Assembly (NCBI RefSeq): GCF_030272615.1
Contig: NC_081412.1
Span: 665,428,352 to 665,492,351 of the forward strand
Origin: Cryptomeria japonica
Taxonomy: Eukaryota; Streptophyta; Pinopsida; Cupressales; Cupressaceae
Reading direction: 5' to 3'
DNA length: 64,000 bases
Both the position numbers and the translations under genes were made by a program. The notes under the pieces are model-generated. The model did not search any database. It was given only the letters and a program-made list of their open reading frames with translations, and was not told where the DNA came from. This document shows, piece by piece, positions 1 to 12,113 of the stretch; position 1 is the stretch's first letter; every line of letters starts with the position of its first letter.

Positions 1-1
1 A

Positions 2-991
2 CAGGTAGAAATAAGAAGCAAGTCTTTGATGAAGGAATTGACAATTTCTAACATCATAGCAGGCTTCAGAAGGATAGGGATATGGCCCATCAATCTTGAT
101 TCCCTCATGGAGGACATGAAGCCCAACACCACATTCAACATTCACAATGGAAAGGATGTTTCAGCAGTGCAAAACATGCTTAGCCTATCCGGTGTTGATG
201 TTTCAAGTGAAGTTGTTGTATAAAACATCACTAAAAGAGTGAGTGAGAGTGTGGAAGATGGTGTTTCTCTTCCATCACAATGAATAGCATTGACATGGGT
301 GGTCAACAAGGCAATGGCTCTAGGAGTTGACTTGGAAGGGAAACAAGAAGACTCCATAATAACTTTCCCTTCACCACCCGCAACTACCATGGATGATGTG
401 GTGCTATGTCAATTGTGGCATATCAGATAGCCAAACTAATGCATAATTGATAGAAGATGCATCACAAGTTGGTAATCAGGAAGAGGAGAGCTTGATATCA
501 CAAGTTAGTGAGATTCCCACCTCTCAACAGGAAATAGGACTATCAAGATTTTTAAAGCTTCCTATTCACATTGTGAACAAGCTAAAAGGGAAAGGTGTTG
601 ATAGTGGACTCCAATTGTGCCGTGATGCATGGTTGATTACATCTAATGAGTTCATGGTATAGGTAATGGTTTGAGAGGTGAAGAAGATGGAAGTGGAGGA
701 GACCAAAGAAAGAAAGAAAGAAAGAAAGAGCAGACCAAAGAGAAAAATTCAACAAGCATAATGGCAAAGTAGAAGAAGGGTTAAGAAAAAAAAGAAAAGG
801 AGATATTGTGTAAGGAAAAAGAAAGGCTGAAAGAGATAGAGAAAAAGGATAAGGAGGAAAGACAGAACTGAGAGAAGGCTTTGAAGATGCAAGAGGAAGA
901 GGAAAGGCCCCTCGAGGAGCAGAGAATGATTCTAGCAAGAAAGAGGATGCTAAACCGTCCATCCACTCCATCGAGTCTATTGCCTGAATGA
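2..991 (+). pseudogene. pogo/Tigger-like DDE transposase, C-terminal fragment (decayed)
   Basis: The first 65 codons (26-223) contain the segment NIIAGFRRIGIWPINLDSLM. It resembles the conserved C-terminal 'GF..TGIWPLN' block that closes the DDE domain of pogo/Tigger-like (CENP-B-related) transposases. A second frame at 447-662 and a lysine/glutamate-rich stretch ending near 991 look like the basic tail, but frameshifts and stops separate them. The window starts inside the gene, so the catalytic Asp residues and the DNA-binding domain are not visible. The family call rests on one motif and is moderate; the fact that it is broken is clear. Confidence 0.45.
705..729. repeat. (AAAG)n microsatellite
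   Basis: About six AAAG units inside the purine-rich tail of the transposase fragment. Confidence 0.9.
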
Positions 992-1158
992 CATCCCATA
1001 ATGTAGGAATTGTTGAATACAGTGATCCCCAACTTTTGACCACCTTCAATTTGATAAGGTTTTTTATTTCATTTATCTACTCTTAATTGTTTAACTATTG
1101 ATATCAAAGTTGTGGTGTTTGATCATTTGATAGGAGTCAATCAAGTTTGAGTGGGAGC

Positions 1159-2160
1159 AATGTCAACTAGAGAAGGAAAGGTCAAAAGGTTCAATGGCCA
1201 CAACTATCAATTGTGGATAATATAGATGGAGGATTATTTGTAAATAAGAAATATTTATGGCAATGATTAGATGATAAAACAAATAAACTAGTATCCATGT
1301 TAGATGAAGAATGGGATATTCTAGACATAAAAACACTGAGAGTGATTCAGATATGCTTATCTCCATCTGTAGCATTTATCGTATCTAAAGAAACAACTAC
1401 TGATTTGAAAAGTATAGTAGATAAGTTGTATGAAAATCCCTCAGCATAGAATAAGGTATTTCTAATGAAGCAATTGAACTTAATTTGAAAATAGGTGAAG
1501 GTGGTTTTTATAGAAAACCATTTAAATGAATTCAATACCAATACCAATTAATTGTCTTCTATAAAAGTAATTTTAATGAAGATATTTAGGCTCTATTAAT
1601 TTTCTTTTCTTTTCTAGAAAGCTAGAATAACTTAGTTATGGTAGTTAGTAACTTTGTTTCTGGTTCAAATATATTGAAAGATAATGATGTTGGTGTAATT
1701 CTAGGTGCGGAAATGTGAAGGAAGAGAATAGGTGAGACTCAAACATCAAGTAATTTTTTGAATGTAGATGACAAAGGAAGATCAAAAGAAAGAAAGTAGA
1801 GTCCAAGAGGTTGTGGGAAATCATGAGGAAGATAAAAATCTAAAGGTAGAGATATTGGTTGATGGTATTGTGGCAAGGAAAGCCACATACAAAAGAATTG
1901 TTGGTCTTATAAGAAAATTGAAAAAGGGTCAAAAGAAGATTAAGCCAATGTAGCATACCAAGAAGATGCTTCTTGCATGTGCTCTTATTCTAACCAGTGA
2001 AGATACTACAATTGATGCTTGGATGCTTTATTTTGGAGCACCATTTTGTGCAAGGAGTATTTCAAAAACCTACAAATTGGTCACTTCGATAAGGTTTTTC
2101 TTGGGAATAATAAATCTTGTGATATTAATGCCAAAAGTGATATTTTGTTAAAATTAAAAA
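1159..2160 (+). pseudogene. Ty1/copia gag-protease fragment (decayed)
   Basis: The start reads as a copia capsid opening (RFNGHNYQLW) at an ATG near 1159. It is followed in shifted frames by LSPSVAFIVSKETTTDLKSI and NKVFLMKQLNLI, typical of the UBN2-type gag of plant copia elements. A lysine-rich nucleocapsid remnant lies around 1770-1950, with only part of a CCHC knuckle. Near 2010-2045 AWMLYFGAPF occupies the place of the copia protease motif (usual form WxxDSGAS), with the catalytic Asp-Ser changed to Tyr-Phe. Many stops and frameshifts; no LTR or pol is attached. It runs directly into the LRR pseudogene downstream. Confidence 0.75.
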
Positions 2161-2194
2161 AATAAAAATATTTGGCTATTATGGGGTGTTAGAT

Positions 2195-3517
2195 ATGCTC
2201 CCCAACTCAAATAAAATTTTATCTCAGCCCAAATAGTTTGACTGGAGAAATTTAGATATGTTAAGCAATAATTTGACTAGAGAAATTCCACCTTTACTCT
2301 GTTCAAATACAAGTGAGATTTAATTTATTAACTTGTCAAAGAACAATATTAGGGGAACAATTCCTTAAAATTTTGGGAGATGTAAGGATATGAGGATATT
2401 AAACTTGGGTCAAAATTATTTTCAGGGGGAGATACTAAAACAACTAGGAATTTGAGTTATCTTGGTACACTTAATCTATATGGCAACAATTTACAAGGTA
2501 TCATTCCTTCATCCTTAATAAATTGTGAAGCCTTAGAATTATTTGATGTAGGAAGCAAACAAATTCAAGGAAACATCCCCATTTTTATTGGAGAGTTGAG
2601 ACATCTCTGAATTCTAGGCTTGGCTTCACATAAGTTTGAAGGCGTTGTTCCTACCTTCCTACTAGAGCTAAAGTTTCTGTAGATTTTAGATTTATCTCAA
2701 AATTGTTTATCAGGACCTATTCCTAAAAATATATAAAAGCTAGATGTTATGGCCAATGAATCATATAATCATGAATTGGAGTTTGCTTTTCCTATCATAG
2801 GTATTAATGTCTTGTAAATCTATGAATTCATGATCCCTAATCAAGTTACTCTTTGGGTTAAAGGGTGGGAAATTCCATATGAAAAGATATTCAAGGAATT
2901 TAAGTTTATGGACCTATCCAGCAACAAGCTATCAAGCAATATTCCACCAAAATTAGATCTTCTCAAGAATGTAAAAGTTTTTAACCTTTTAAGAATTAAT
3001 TTCAGTAGTCTAGGAGACTTGGTTCAATTAGAATCCCTTGATCTCTCAAGAAATAAATTATCAAGAAATATTCCGTAAAAAAATTCAAGTCTCATGTTCC
3101 TTCAGATTTTGAATCTTTCAGACAACATGCTTTTTTGTTTTATACCACAAAACACATAATTTTCAAACTTTGGGGATTCTCGTTTTTACAAGAAATTGAG
3201 ATCTACATGGACCTCCATTAGAAATAAAACTCTTGGTGGGAAAGGAAGCCAACCAGAAGACGTACAAAATAGACAAAGGACAAAGGAAAAGTAGGAAGAA
3301 GATCCTTTCCCAACAAGAAGACGTACAAAATAGACAAGGGATAGAGGTAGAAGAGGATGAAGATGTTGAAATGAAGATATGGTGGGCAGTGGTTGTGGGA
3401 TTGAATTATGGGGTTGGATTTGCCACTATAATTGTAGTGGTGTGCTTCCAAATTAGATGGAGATGTAAATATTTCAATTTTTTGGATGTTCTTATGCCAC
3501 ACCTATTTGGATGGTGA
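2195..3517 (+). pseudogene. LRR receptor-like protein (RLP) pseudogene, C-terminal half
   Basis: Leucine-rich repeats are spread over several frames: LGTLNLYGNNLQG (about 2460-2500), LDLSQNCLSGPIPKNI (2690-2735), MDLSSNKLSSNIPPKL (2908-2955) and LESLDLSRNKLSRNIP (3031-3078). Between the second and third lies the island segment found in plant receptor-like proteins (VTLWVKGWEIPYEKIFKEF). Near 3205 LHGPPLE matches the LRR cap 'LCGPPL' with its Cys lost. An acidic spacer (3233-3370) follows, then a hydrophobic helix (WWAVVVGLNYGVGFATIIVV) and a short basic cytoplasmic tail ending near 3517. No kinase domain follows, which is the RLP layout (Cf/EIX-like surface immune receptors). Stops and frameshifts make it non-functional, and the 5' half is missing. 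Confidence 0.8.
3256..3342 (+). repeat. Short direct duplication in the RLP acidic spacer
   Basis: The segment AGACGTACAAAATAGACAA occurs twice about 62 bp apart (near 3258 and 3320). It lengthens the lysine/glutamate-rich juxtamembrane spacer of the receptor-like pseudogene in frame. Confidence 0.7.
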
Positions 3518-5810
3518 AGTTGAGAAGGTATGATGGCCTGTAAAAAAAAATTCATAACATGTTTGGACATTTGCAACCCTTCTTTCAGGATTTCTAAACT
3601 TCACAGATTTTTTCTGCAATATCAATGTAATAATGACTTTCTCAATGTTGAGATAAAGTTCATATTTTTCTTCAATAATGACTTTATTAACATCAAGAGA
3701 CAGTTAATGTGAGAAAAAATTTAAAAATAGAAGAAAATTTGGAGCATATAAAAGAAGCCTTTATACTTGCTTCCCTCACACCTCTACATTAGCTTGAAGA
3801 GCTTGAGCATCTAGGAACTTCTTGTTGTACACTTGTGTGTAGTTAGTCTCAAGATGTATAATTGAGTGCTTGAAAACATGTGGCTTCTCTCATCACTAAT
3901 AACATAACATTATAATTCAATGAATTCTTATTTGATAGCATAATTTTTCATAAAATATTATGTCTAAAATAGTGATTTGAAGCTACATTTATAGATTTTT
4001 CTTTAAATGAAAGGGGAGTTATGATTTGATCTTGGACAATTAATTAGTTAACTCTAATTGATAGTAGAGTGAATTTGGAGAGGTGGCAAGCATGAATTAG
4101 TTGTCTCATGTTGAATGATGCTTATTAATTATTATTTAATTTATGATAATCCGTTAGCTAAAATGATATATTTGCTAATGGACTAGATAATGTGAGAAAC
4201 AATTAATTGTAAATATTTGAATAAATAAGAGAAATTATTTGAACTTGAGTACATAATAATTATTAATTTATATGAAAATGAAGAATTAGGGATGATAAAA
4301 TGATATGAACATTAAATAATAAGGTAAATTATTAAATTATAGGAAAAGAAAAAAATTATCATCTAAACCACTTGTAAGGGCTAATGAATGACACGTGAAC
4401 AAAATTATTTCTCACAAATATAACAAGGAGAAAAGCCTAAAATAAAATAAAAATAGCAATCTACAAAAGAAAGAAAATAAAATATTATTTCTAAGGTATC
4501 AAGAGATGAAAAACACATATGAATAAAAAACCCTCCACATTAGAGAAGAAGAGGGACCATTTGCCCCCACTCAATTTATAATATCCTATTATGATGAAGG
4601 GCACTTGACAATAGATAATGATGAAGATCTATTAACACCAAAAAAACTTTTCTCCCCATAGCAAGAAACAAGTTCCAAGATATATTTTTGCTACTAAAAG
4701 GAATATGAGGGGGAAATATATGATCTCCCTAAAAAAAAGTTTCAAGTACTCTAATGCTAGCATCAAAATCTTCCAAAATAAACTTAGGAGTCAGTTCTAA
4801 CTAAAAAAAGTGATCAAAAATAAAATAAAATATGAAAATAAATATACAACATGATCCAAAGATGACGATGAATATTTAGAATGCTACTTAAGAACCTCCA
4901 AACCAATGATAAATTATGACAAATGAATAAAGGCTCCAATTATTCCTTCATGACTTCTAAAGAAAATGATAAAACTTCATAGAATGTAGCATCAAAGAGG
5001 AGAGGATTTCCCTCAATGGTGTCCTTCAAATCTAAAAGAAGGAAATACAAAATAATAAATTAAAATATTTCTCAAGTATTCATTCGATGTAGCTATGTCT
5101 AGAAGATGATGTGTGTAATAGGTCATCATAAATAACTGGAAGCTCTACATTTAAATCATCATTTGATTCTACATAAGAAATATATAGAAATGAGATCTCA
5201 AAGAATTTCATATAATTGTACACTACTCATCCCTCTTATCCCTCTATAATTTTACGATACACGATGTTTTAGAAGCATAAACACCAAATATATATTTTGA
5301 TATTGGAGCAAAAGAATCCAGCAAACTACTATGATCTTATCCTAAATAAGTTACTTTAGTTAATCAATTAACTTATAAAAATAATAAAATTTCTTATAAT
5401 TTATATTCCTATAGAGACTACTTTTGACCTTACATTATTTATAAGGATTATATGAACTACTTAAATGAAAAGGTGAGAGAGAGACACGATTACTTGCCCC
5501 AAGTTTACACAATCAAAAAACCAATATATAAGTAAATGTAGAATCATAGTATAGCTCAACAAATCACTCAATGATGAGACCTACCAATAAAATATGATCT
5601 TGTTACTTTATAACTAGTGTGATTATAAATCTACACTCACCAAAATGGAAAAGCAATCTTCATCTGAGAGTATATTATAGATGTGAAATTAGGTCGCAAA
5701 CTTAAAAGTACAATTTTAATACAAATAAAATAGATTACCACACACTCATGAGGAATGCAAAAAAGATATGTTCTTTGAAAAATACATCAAGAAATTTACT
5801 ATATGAGCCC
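3518..5810. other. AT-rich gene-free region
   Basis: No coding motif survives in any frame. A TATA-like CATATAAAAG at about 3746 is followed by a CT-rich leader, as in an LTR promoter, but no LTR borders can be placed. The stretch 4,500-5,800 has uneven A-rich composition that could be a heavily mutated element on the minus strand; I cannot support a family. Confidence 0.5.
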
Positions 5811-7090
5811 TGTAGACACTCAAAATTGGTCATCACTCCTATGTCACTAACCTAATTTTTAACATGTCTTCTATGTCGCATTTGATCTTCATCATATGTT
5901 AACACTGTGTCATTCCTCTAGTTTCAGTTCATTTCAAATCCAACCCCAATCAATCTTGTTCATTCGTATTTGGTCCTAAATCATTATGGTTGGCATTTTA
6001 TCATTTTCCAATCATTCGAATTGGTCTCATCTTGACAATTAGACTTAATTCCCTCTTAGTTGATAATTAATCATTCATTAATTATCAACCTCTTTATCGA
6101 TCAATTTCAGTCGATCCTCTATGACACTCTATCAGCCTTTCATGGCACTTTATCAATTGATCTTATCAATTCTCTATCAAGTCATTGTCAATTGATCTTA
6201 TCAATCTTATCAGTCTTTTATCAAAATCATTATCAATCTTGGGTCTTTTTCGATCTTTGTCCTATTTTGTTGTCAACCTCAGTCAATTGTCATTAATTTT
6301 TATTAATTATTAGCCAATCAATCATCACTATTAGGGCCTAATTCAACAATCGGGTTGATATCTTAAATTATTCAAATCATTTCCCCTGGGTTGATTAATT
6401 AAATAATTATTCAACTCTTTTGTTAGCATGTCCCTTTTTTAAAATAAATTTATATTTATTTATTCACCCTCTTTGTCCATGTCACAATTAATATTTTTAT
6501 ATATTAATTGGCTAATTTGAGTTATGAGTGGAATTAATAATAAATTATTAATTCTACCTCATTTTCCCCTCTCCCCTTTTCTCTCCATTTGTCATAATTT
6601 GTGTTGAGTTTAAATGGAATATATTGGAGTGCAAATGGAAGTTTCAATTTTCTTTTTGATTTAATGTGCTTTTCTCTTCACTTCTAATGATAATATCTCT
6701 TTTAACTCATCCTTGCACGAAATCTCAACCGTTGGATTGAGTTGATCTTGTCTATTCAATGTGATTTCAAAGTCTATAAATTGGGCTCTTGTCTCCTCCT
6801 TTTGGGAGATCTTAGCAGTTTACATTTATGCTATCAATCTCTTGAGTTCATATACTTTCAACTCTTAAAGTATTCTCACCTATCATATTTTTTCTCTTGC
6901 TTCATATGAGTTCCATAATGGATTGAGCCAACATGCCAGCATAATTAGAGGAGAAAGAAGGAGCAGTGAGGCCTTCGTCAAAGGAGCTTGGATGGTTTGG
7001 TTGTTCAATTTATTCATTTCATTTATGATTTTTGATGACCTTGTTGTGAATGTGCCTGACTTTACATGGTTTCGTGTATTTTTTTGCTCA
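5811..7090 (+). mobile_element. Gypsy-type LTR, probably solo or remnant
   Basis: It starts with TGTAGACACTCAAAATTGGT, nearly the same opening as the gypsy 3' LTR at 40,146 (TGTAGACACCTAAAATTG). It shows the same design: an upstream block of AT-rich palindromes (6,390-6,560), a TATA box at 6,775 (TATAAATTGG) and a leader of over 200 bp. No polypurine tract precedes it and no primer-binding site is clear after it, so a solo LTR is likely. The right border is approximate. Confidence 0.6.
6775..6782 (+). promoter_or_regulatory. TATA box of the gypsy-type LTR
   Basis: TATAAATT, placed as expected between the AT-rich U3 and the CT-rich leader. Confidence 0.5.
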
Positions 7091-9410
7091 CAAGCCCAAT
7101 GAAGCTCTAAAAGTTCACAAAATAAGAACTACTTATTAAACACATATGATGATTTGTAATTAATAGAGAATCTAGGTAATAGAATTAAATTTGTCTACAC
7201 CATTGGGAAGCTCTCAAAAAAATTTAAGATATAAAAGTACCCAACTAATATGACCTAGAATGGAGCCTTTAAAGTTCAATTATCAAAAACTAAAATGCTA
7301 ATAGTGAAGAAGGCATCTTGAAGGGAGAAATATATTGATGTCACATTATTGTCATGTAGATATTAGTAAACCTTTGTGGACAGAATATTCTTTATAGTCT
7401 CGTATATTCAACTAGCCCTATCGAAAACCATCATTTGACTGTCTAGAATTATTAACATGTGGATTAAAATTTCTAATTAGAAGGTTGAGGTGGCTTTAGG
7501 TGCTAAATGGTTATTTTAATTTTGGTAGGTTATATCTACAAACCTATCACTAGTGATTGAGTCAATGTAAATGAAGAAAGATGAGGGACAAAAAAGTGGT
7601 CAAGCCACTTTTGATTCCATAAAAGACAAAACACGAGTGCATTATAGTGAAAGCGTGTTATAATAGGAGACTATTATAATGCACTCACATTTCCAAGAAG
7701 CAAAAATTGGAGTACCCCTACCCTAATCAGACCCTTTTGACCTCGTTGACCAAGGTTGACTTTTCAGTGGCTTACATGGATGGTTGATTTATTGTGATTG
7801 TGATGTGTTATTCTGGAATGACGCTTTGGAGTGTGATTTGGTGAACATGATTATGCATTATTGCTTATTGATAAGTAGTTGTAAACTCCGCTTCTACATT
7901 GTATCTTATTAATGATGAAATGTTAAGTTTATTTATGTGTTGCTAACAATGGACTAACATATTTGCTTCATGTGCGTGTTATTTTATGTATATGTCATCA
8001 TGTTGTTTGGAAGTGTATGGGGTGCGAGGAGATGATTTCATTTCACTCATTTTAGTGAGAGATGGAAAGTCATGATTCTCCTTAACCGGTGTGTTTACTG
8101 TGCTTGTATATATGGATGCATGGTTCGGTGATGCAAGAAATTATAGGTACAAGGTACCGATTCCACCTGGCTCCAGAGGTCTGAGTGTACCTAATCAACC
8201 CAATGGAAGTGGAGAAGGTGGTTTTAAGGCCCTAATGTCACCCTAGCCTTGCTCTTTTGTGAGTATCGTCAGTCTTTTTTGATCGCCAAGTAGGCCATCA
8301 TTCTGACATTGGTATGTGGGTCATGTCCTTATTTTGTTTAAGTTGAGTGTAGTGTGTTATGCATTTTGTGTATTTAATTATTATCTTCTTGAGTAGTTAA
8401 TGAGTAATTAATTATTAATATCGTATGGTTGTTAATAATTAATGTGTGTTGTGTTTATTAAATAGAATTAAGGATAAATTAAATTAAGATCATTTTTGTG
8501 GTTAATTAGATAATTGATTATTCTTAATTGTCTAGTTACAGTGATTGTTGAATTATTTGTGAAAAATTATATTATGGCTTGAGTAATCGTTTTAAAAATT
8601 AAAAATTAAAAAACCAATTTTTACTTATTACTTATTAAAATATTATGTTAAAGAAATAAAAGAATAATAAAATTTGTTTAGATAGTCATGTAAATGTTTT
8701 AAAATAAAATTAGATTTTCTATTTTTCATAAAAAATGAAATTGTGCCCTAAATTAGTTTCTTGGGGGTGAAAGGCTTTATAATTTGGAATTTTTTGGGGA
8801 AAAGGGGATTCTTTCCTCATTCTAGAAAATTCTTGCTCTCTAGTGATTTTGGGGTTTTGAGTGAAAATTCTAGCAATTTTGGGAGGATTGGGATGGCTCT
8901 TCCTCAAATTTCCTCCAGGAATTCTTTTGTAGGTTAGCTACTTGCTTCTCTTGCTTTGTTATCTTTTTTTAAAATCTCCTATGATTCTGTGATTGTTTGT
9001 TTCCTTCCTTTGTCTGGATGAAATATTTGTTGTTGAGGATGCTCTTATAGCTAGGTTTTTATTAAACTTAGTGAAATTGGAAGAAGTGATTCATTTCCTT
9101 TTGGGCAAAAATTAGTTCTTGGGGTTTTGGAAAAATTCTTAATTTATTGTTTGGAAAAAAAATATTGGACTGTGAAATATTTTTAAAATTTTTGGTATTT
9201 GAATTTTGGATCAGACAATTAAATAAGTATTTTGAATGTTAAAAAGTTTTACCAGTCCATTTGTTGGCAAATGTCCATACCCTGTTTCTGGGAGGAATTT
9301 TTTTTTTATATGTTGCTGGAAACTTCAATTTGTAATTTCATATTGAAATTTTGTTTTGAATATATATATATTGTGAATTTTAAAGAGGAATTAAAAAAAA
9401 AGATATTTGG
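7091..9410. other. Gene-free region; possible start of a long LTR
   Basis: No gene is visible. A hairpin sits at 7,635-7,686. From about 7,690 the text is less AT-rich and ends near 12,089 in GGGCATCACA, which could be the 3' terminus of a long gypsy LTR, but I cannot find a matching TGTGATGCCC start. Around 8,720-8,930 a GT/CT-rich leader follows a TATA-like TTTATAATTT. Confidence 0.4.
7635..7686. repeat. Nested hairpin
   Basis: Outer arms GAGTGCATTATA / TATAATGCACTC enclose a second perfect 9-bp stem TTATAATAG-GAGA-CTATTATAA at 7,658-7,679. Confidence 0.7.
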
Positions 9411-9419
9411 GGGCAGGGG

Positions 9420-9600
9420 GGCATGGAGCTGAACCCCACGATTGTGGGGAGAGGCTACCTAGGGCTATGAGCACCCCTCTACCCACAACAGTGGGGAGAG
9501 GCGACCACGCTATGGGCGCCCCTTTCTCCACAGCCATGGGGGGAAGGCATCCACAATGTGGGAACCTCTCTTCCCCATGTTGTGGGATTGGGGGATAAAC
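9420..9600. repeat. GC-rich minisatellite of about 46 bp units
   Basis: Three to four degenerate units of the form CCACnnnnGTGGGGAGAGG, then a short spacer and a GCCCCTCT-type half. Each unit is partly self-complementary. The sequence is strikingly GC-rich inside AT-rich flanks. Open frames here on both strands come from composition and are not annotated as genes. Confidence 0.7.
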
Positions 9601-9717
9601 CCTCCCCTGTGTGGTATACATGTCATGAAAGAAATGCCATTCAATTTTGTTTTGTTTTGTTATTTTGTTGTTAATATTAATTCATTGGACACTGTGCAAT
9701 TCGATATTAATTAATTA

Positions 9718-9720
<3 letters not shown>

Positions 9721-9754
<34 letters not shown>

Positions 9755-9783
9755 TATGCATGTATGTATGTATGTATGTATGT
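9721..9783. repeat. (TA)n-(TGTA)n compound microsatellite
   Basis: About 15 TA units, then TGTCTATGCA, then about six TGTA units. Confidence 0.95.
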
Positions 9784-9868
9784 GTTTTTAAATGGGTTAT
9801 GGTGTTTGGTGGAAATTATGAGATTATTAATTTTAAACGGTTGAGTAAATATAATGGTATGATATTTT

Positions 9869-9882
9869 TACACACACGCACA

Positions 9883-9975
<93 letters not shown>

Positions 9976-10010
9976 TTAATATATATGTGTCTCTGTGTGT
10001 GTGTGTGTGT
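9869..10010. repeat. (CA)n-(TA)n-(TG)n compound microsatellite
   Basis: About 44 CA units with early CG interruptions, then TA units to 9,975, then ATATATGTGTCTC and a TG run to 10,010. The CA and TG arms can pair into one large hairpin. Confidence 0.95.
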
Positions 10011-12089
10011 TATGAAATTTAGAAAATATCAATTGAATGTTAAAGATTCATGGGATTTAGTGGGAAAATACAATTTATATTGATAGTCATCAATTAAATT
10101 TAGTTAATATGATGTTTTTAAATGAAAAAGTTTATTTTGATTTAAATATTGAATTTAGTTTTCAAATGTATTTTAAATGTCATTTTCATTAACTTAAAAT
10201 TTGAATGGAAATGGTATTTGTTATAGCCAAATTGGCTTAAATTGAAATGATTATATATTTGTTTTAAATGATGGCTTATTTAGTTTACAAGTTGTTTTTT
10301 ATAGGGTGTATGTTTTTTTAAATCAAGCATTGTGCAAGTCTATTTGGGTGTGTGTTTACTTAGACCCTTTTTATGTGTTATTCCCTATTGTGGATTTTCT
10401 TATAATGAAATAGTCAATTATTGAAAGAGCTATAATAAGATGATATTAGCTTTTAATTATATTTTGAGTGACCATTATGATTCCTTAACATGGATGTGTT
10501 TAGAGTGCAAGTATTTCTTGTTGAGTATGTACTCTGATTGGTGGATTATGGTGTTGATTTGAAAGCGTATTCTTGTGTCTATGTTGGTATGTTGTTGAAT
10601 GCAATTCGAGCATGCTATTTAAGTGGTTAAGTGTTAAGTGTGTTTGTACTTGCTTTATTTTGGTTTTGGTTTTGGTCTTGTCTTATGAATAGACCAATTG
10701 TTCGTTTTACACCTCCAGTGGTTTAACCTTGGTAGAAGGTTTGTATAATCAAGTTATTCTTCATTTTTGTTTTTTTTTTAACTCCTTATGTTAGTTGACT
10801 TTTGTGATTTTCCTTGGGGTTCTATGGGGGTTGTGTAGTGTCATAAGGAAGAGTGGCTTCTAAGTGGGGGTCGGGGCCCAAAGTGGCTGCTAGGATAACC
10901 CCTTGGAAGTTGTGTAATAAGTGATAACTTAATTAATAAATTGGGGTTGGGTTTCAAACATTGATCAAGATTAATTGTACCCCACTCATGGTTGAGTGCT
11001 AGTACAGGCTCAGGATGCAGTGGGAAGGTCTTGAATGGCAAACCAACTACCTTGTCCTCATGAAAGGTGTGTTGGGTCTACATAAGTCATGGATGGGGGC
11101 TGGGGGTTTGGGAGAGGCTACCAGGATAACCCAAGATGGGGTTCGGGACCTATGGAGGCCTTCCAGGATAACCCATACTAGCTATGCAATGACACTCTTC
11201 CCTTATGTTCACTAGTGTGAAGTCATATGTTGGTTTTACTTGGAGCACTCTTGTGAGGGTCATATTTGTATGCTTATGCCTTATGTGAGAACTTGGTGTA
11301 CATGTTATACCATGTGATGTTTTGATGTGTCTTGCTTGAGGTCCTTATTACTATCTCCTAGCACAGAGGGGTGGTTCCTTTTTAGGCTACATGGTCGGGT
11401 GGTAGTGCCACTTTCCATTGGGTATTTTGTTCATGCCTTCTTGCAAGGGATTAGCTTCATAGGTTCTCTAGATGTATCTCTTGGTTTCATTCATTCCATT
11501 GTACCAGTTGGATCCGTCTTATTCTTCTTGGATCATATTTGTATCTCTTGGACCCTTATGTGGTTGATTGTGTCATATGTTATATGTATGCCTTCATGGT
11601 AGTTGTAATTTGATGTAATTCATTATGTATTTTTATGAGACTTGATGTATTAAGTGCAATTGTAATACTAATTTATCCTTGCAATGTAAAAGAAATGTAT
11701 TATGATGTGAGTTAGATGTTAGGATTTCTATCTTTAATTTTATCATTTTTGTAATGTAATTGAATGTGTTAACATGAAAGAAGTATAGTAATGTTATTGT
11801 TATCACGTGCAAAATATGAAAACAATCATTGTTTTGTGTAACTAATTTCCTAGTGGTTAAATATATTTCTTAAGTGGTTAATTGATCGTAAGTAAAGATT
11901 AGTTTAATTAATTAATTCACGTTGGGAAACCCTTTAAGAGTATGAGTTTAGTCTTCCGCATGTGCCATTTATTTTACAGTGTTTAACTTTTACGTTTATG
12001 TATTCTATATTATTATTTTTTTTAAATATTTTGCACTCTTTTCAAGTGTTTGTAGTTGTATCCTTTAGGGTTTCTTAGCAGGGCATCAC
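10011..12089. other. Gene-free region with a 'GGATAACCC' repeat motif; possible LTR 3' end
   Basis: No gene is visible. Between 10,860 and 11,180 a motif recurs three times: GGCTGCTAGGATAACCCC, GGCTACCAGGATAACCC and GGCCTTCCAGGATAACCC. The stretch ends with CTTTAGGGTTTCTTAGCAGG and GGCATCACA at about 12,089, a plausible LTR terminus. Family and left border are unresolved. Confidence 0.4.
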
Positions 12090-12113
12090 AAAAACACCTC
12101 TTTCCCTTTGTAT

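Noticed and set aside
582..1049. 155-codon minus-strand frame, Phe/Leu/Ser-rich
   Set aside because: Antisense shadow of the Lys/Glu-rich transposase tail; no motif.
9391..9621. Overlapping open frames on both strands in the GC-rich tract
   Set aside because: Tandem repeat of about 46 bp with periodic composition; no protein motif.
9760..10083. Open frame of about 107 codons through the CA/TA/TG microsatellite
   Set aside because: Consists of His-Thr and Tyr-Ile dipeptides encoded by the repeat; low-complexity artefact.
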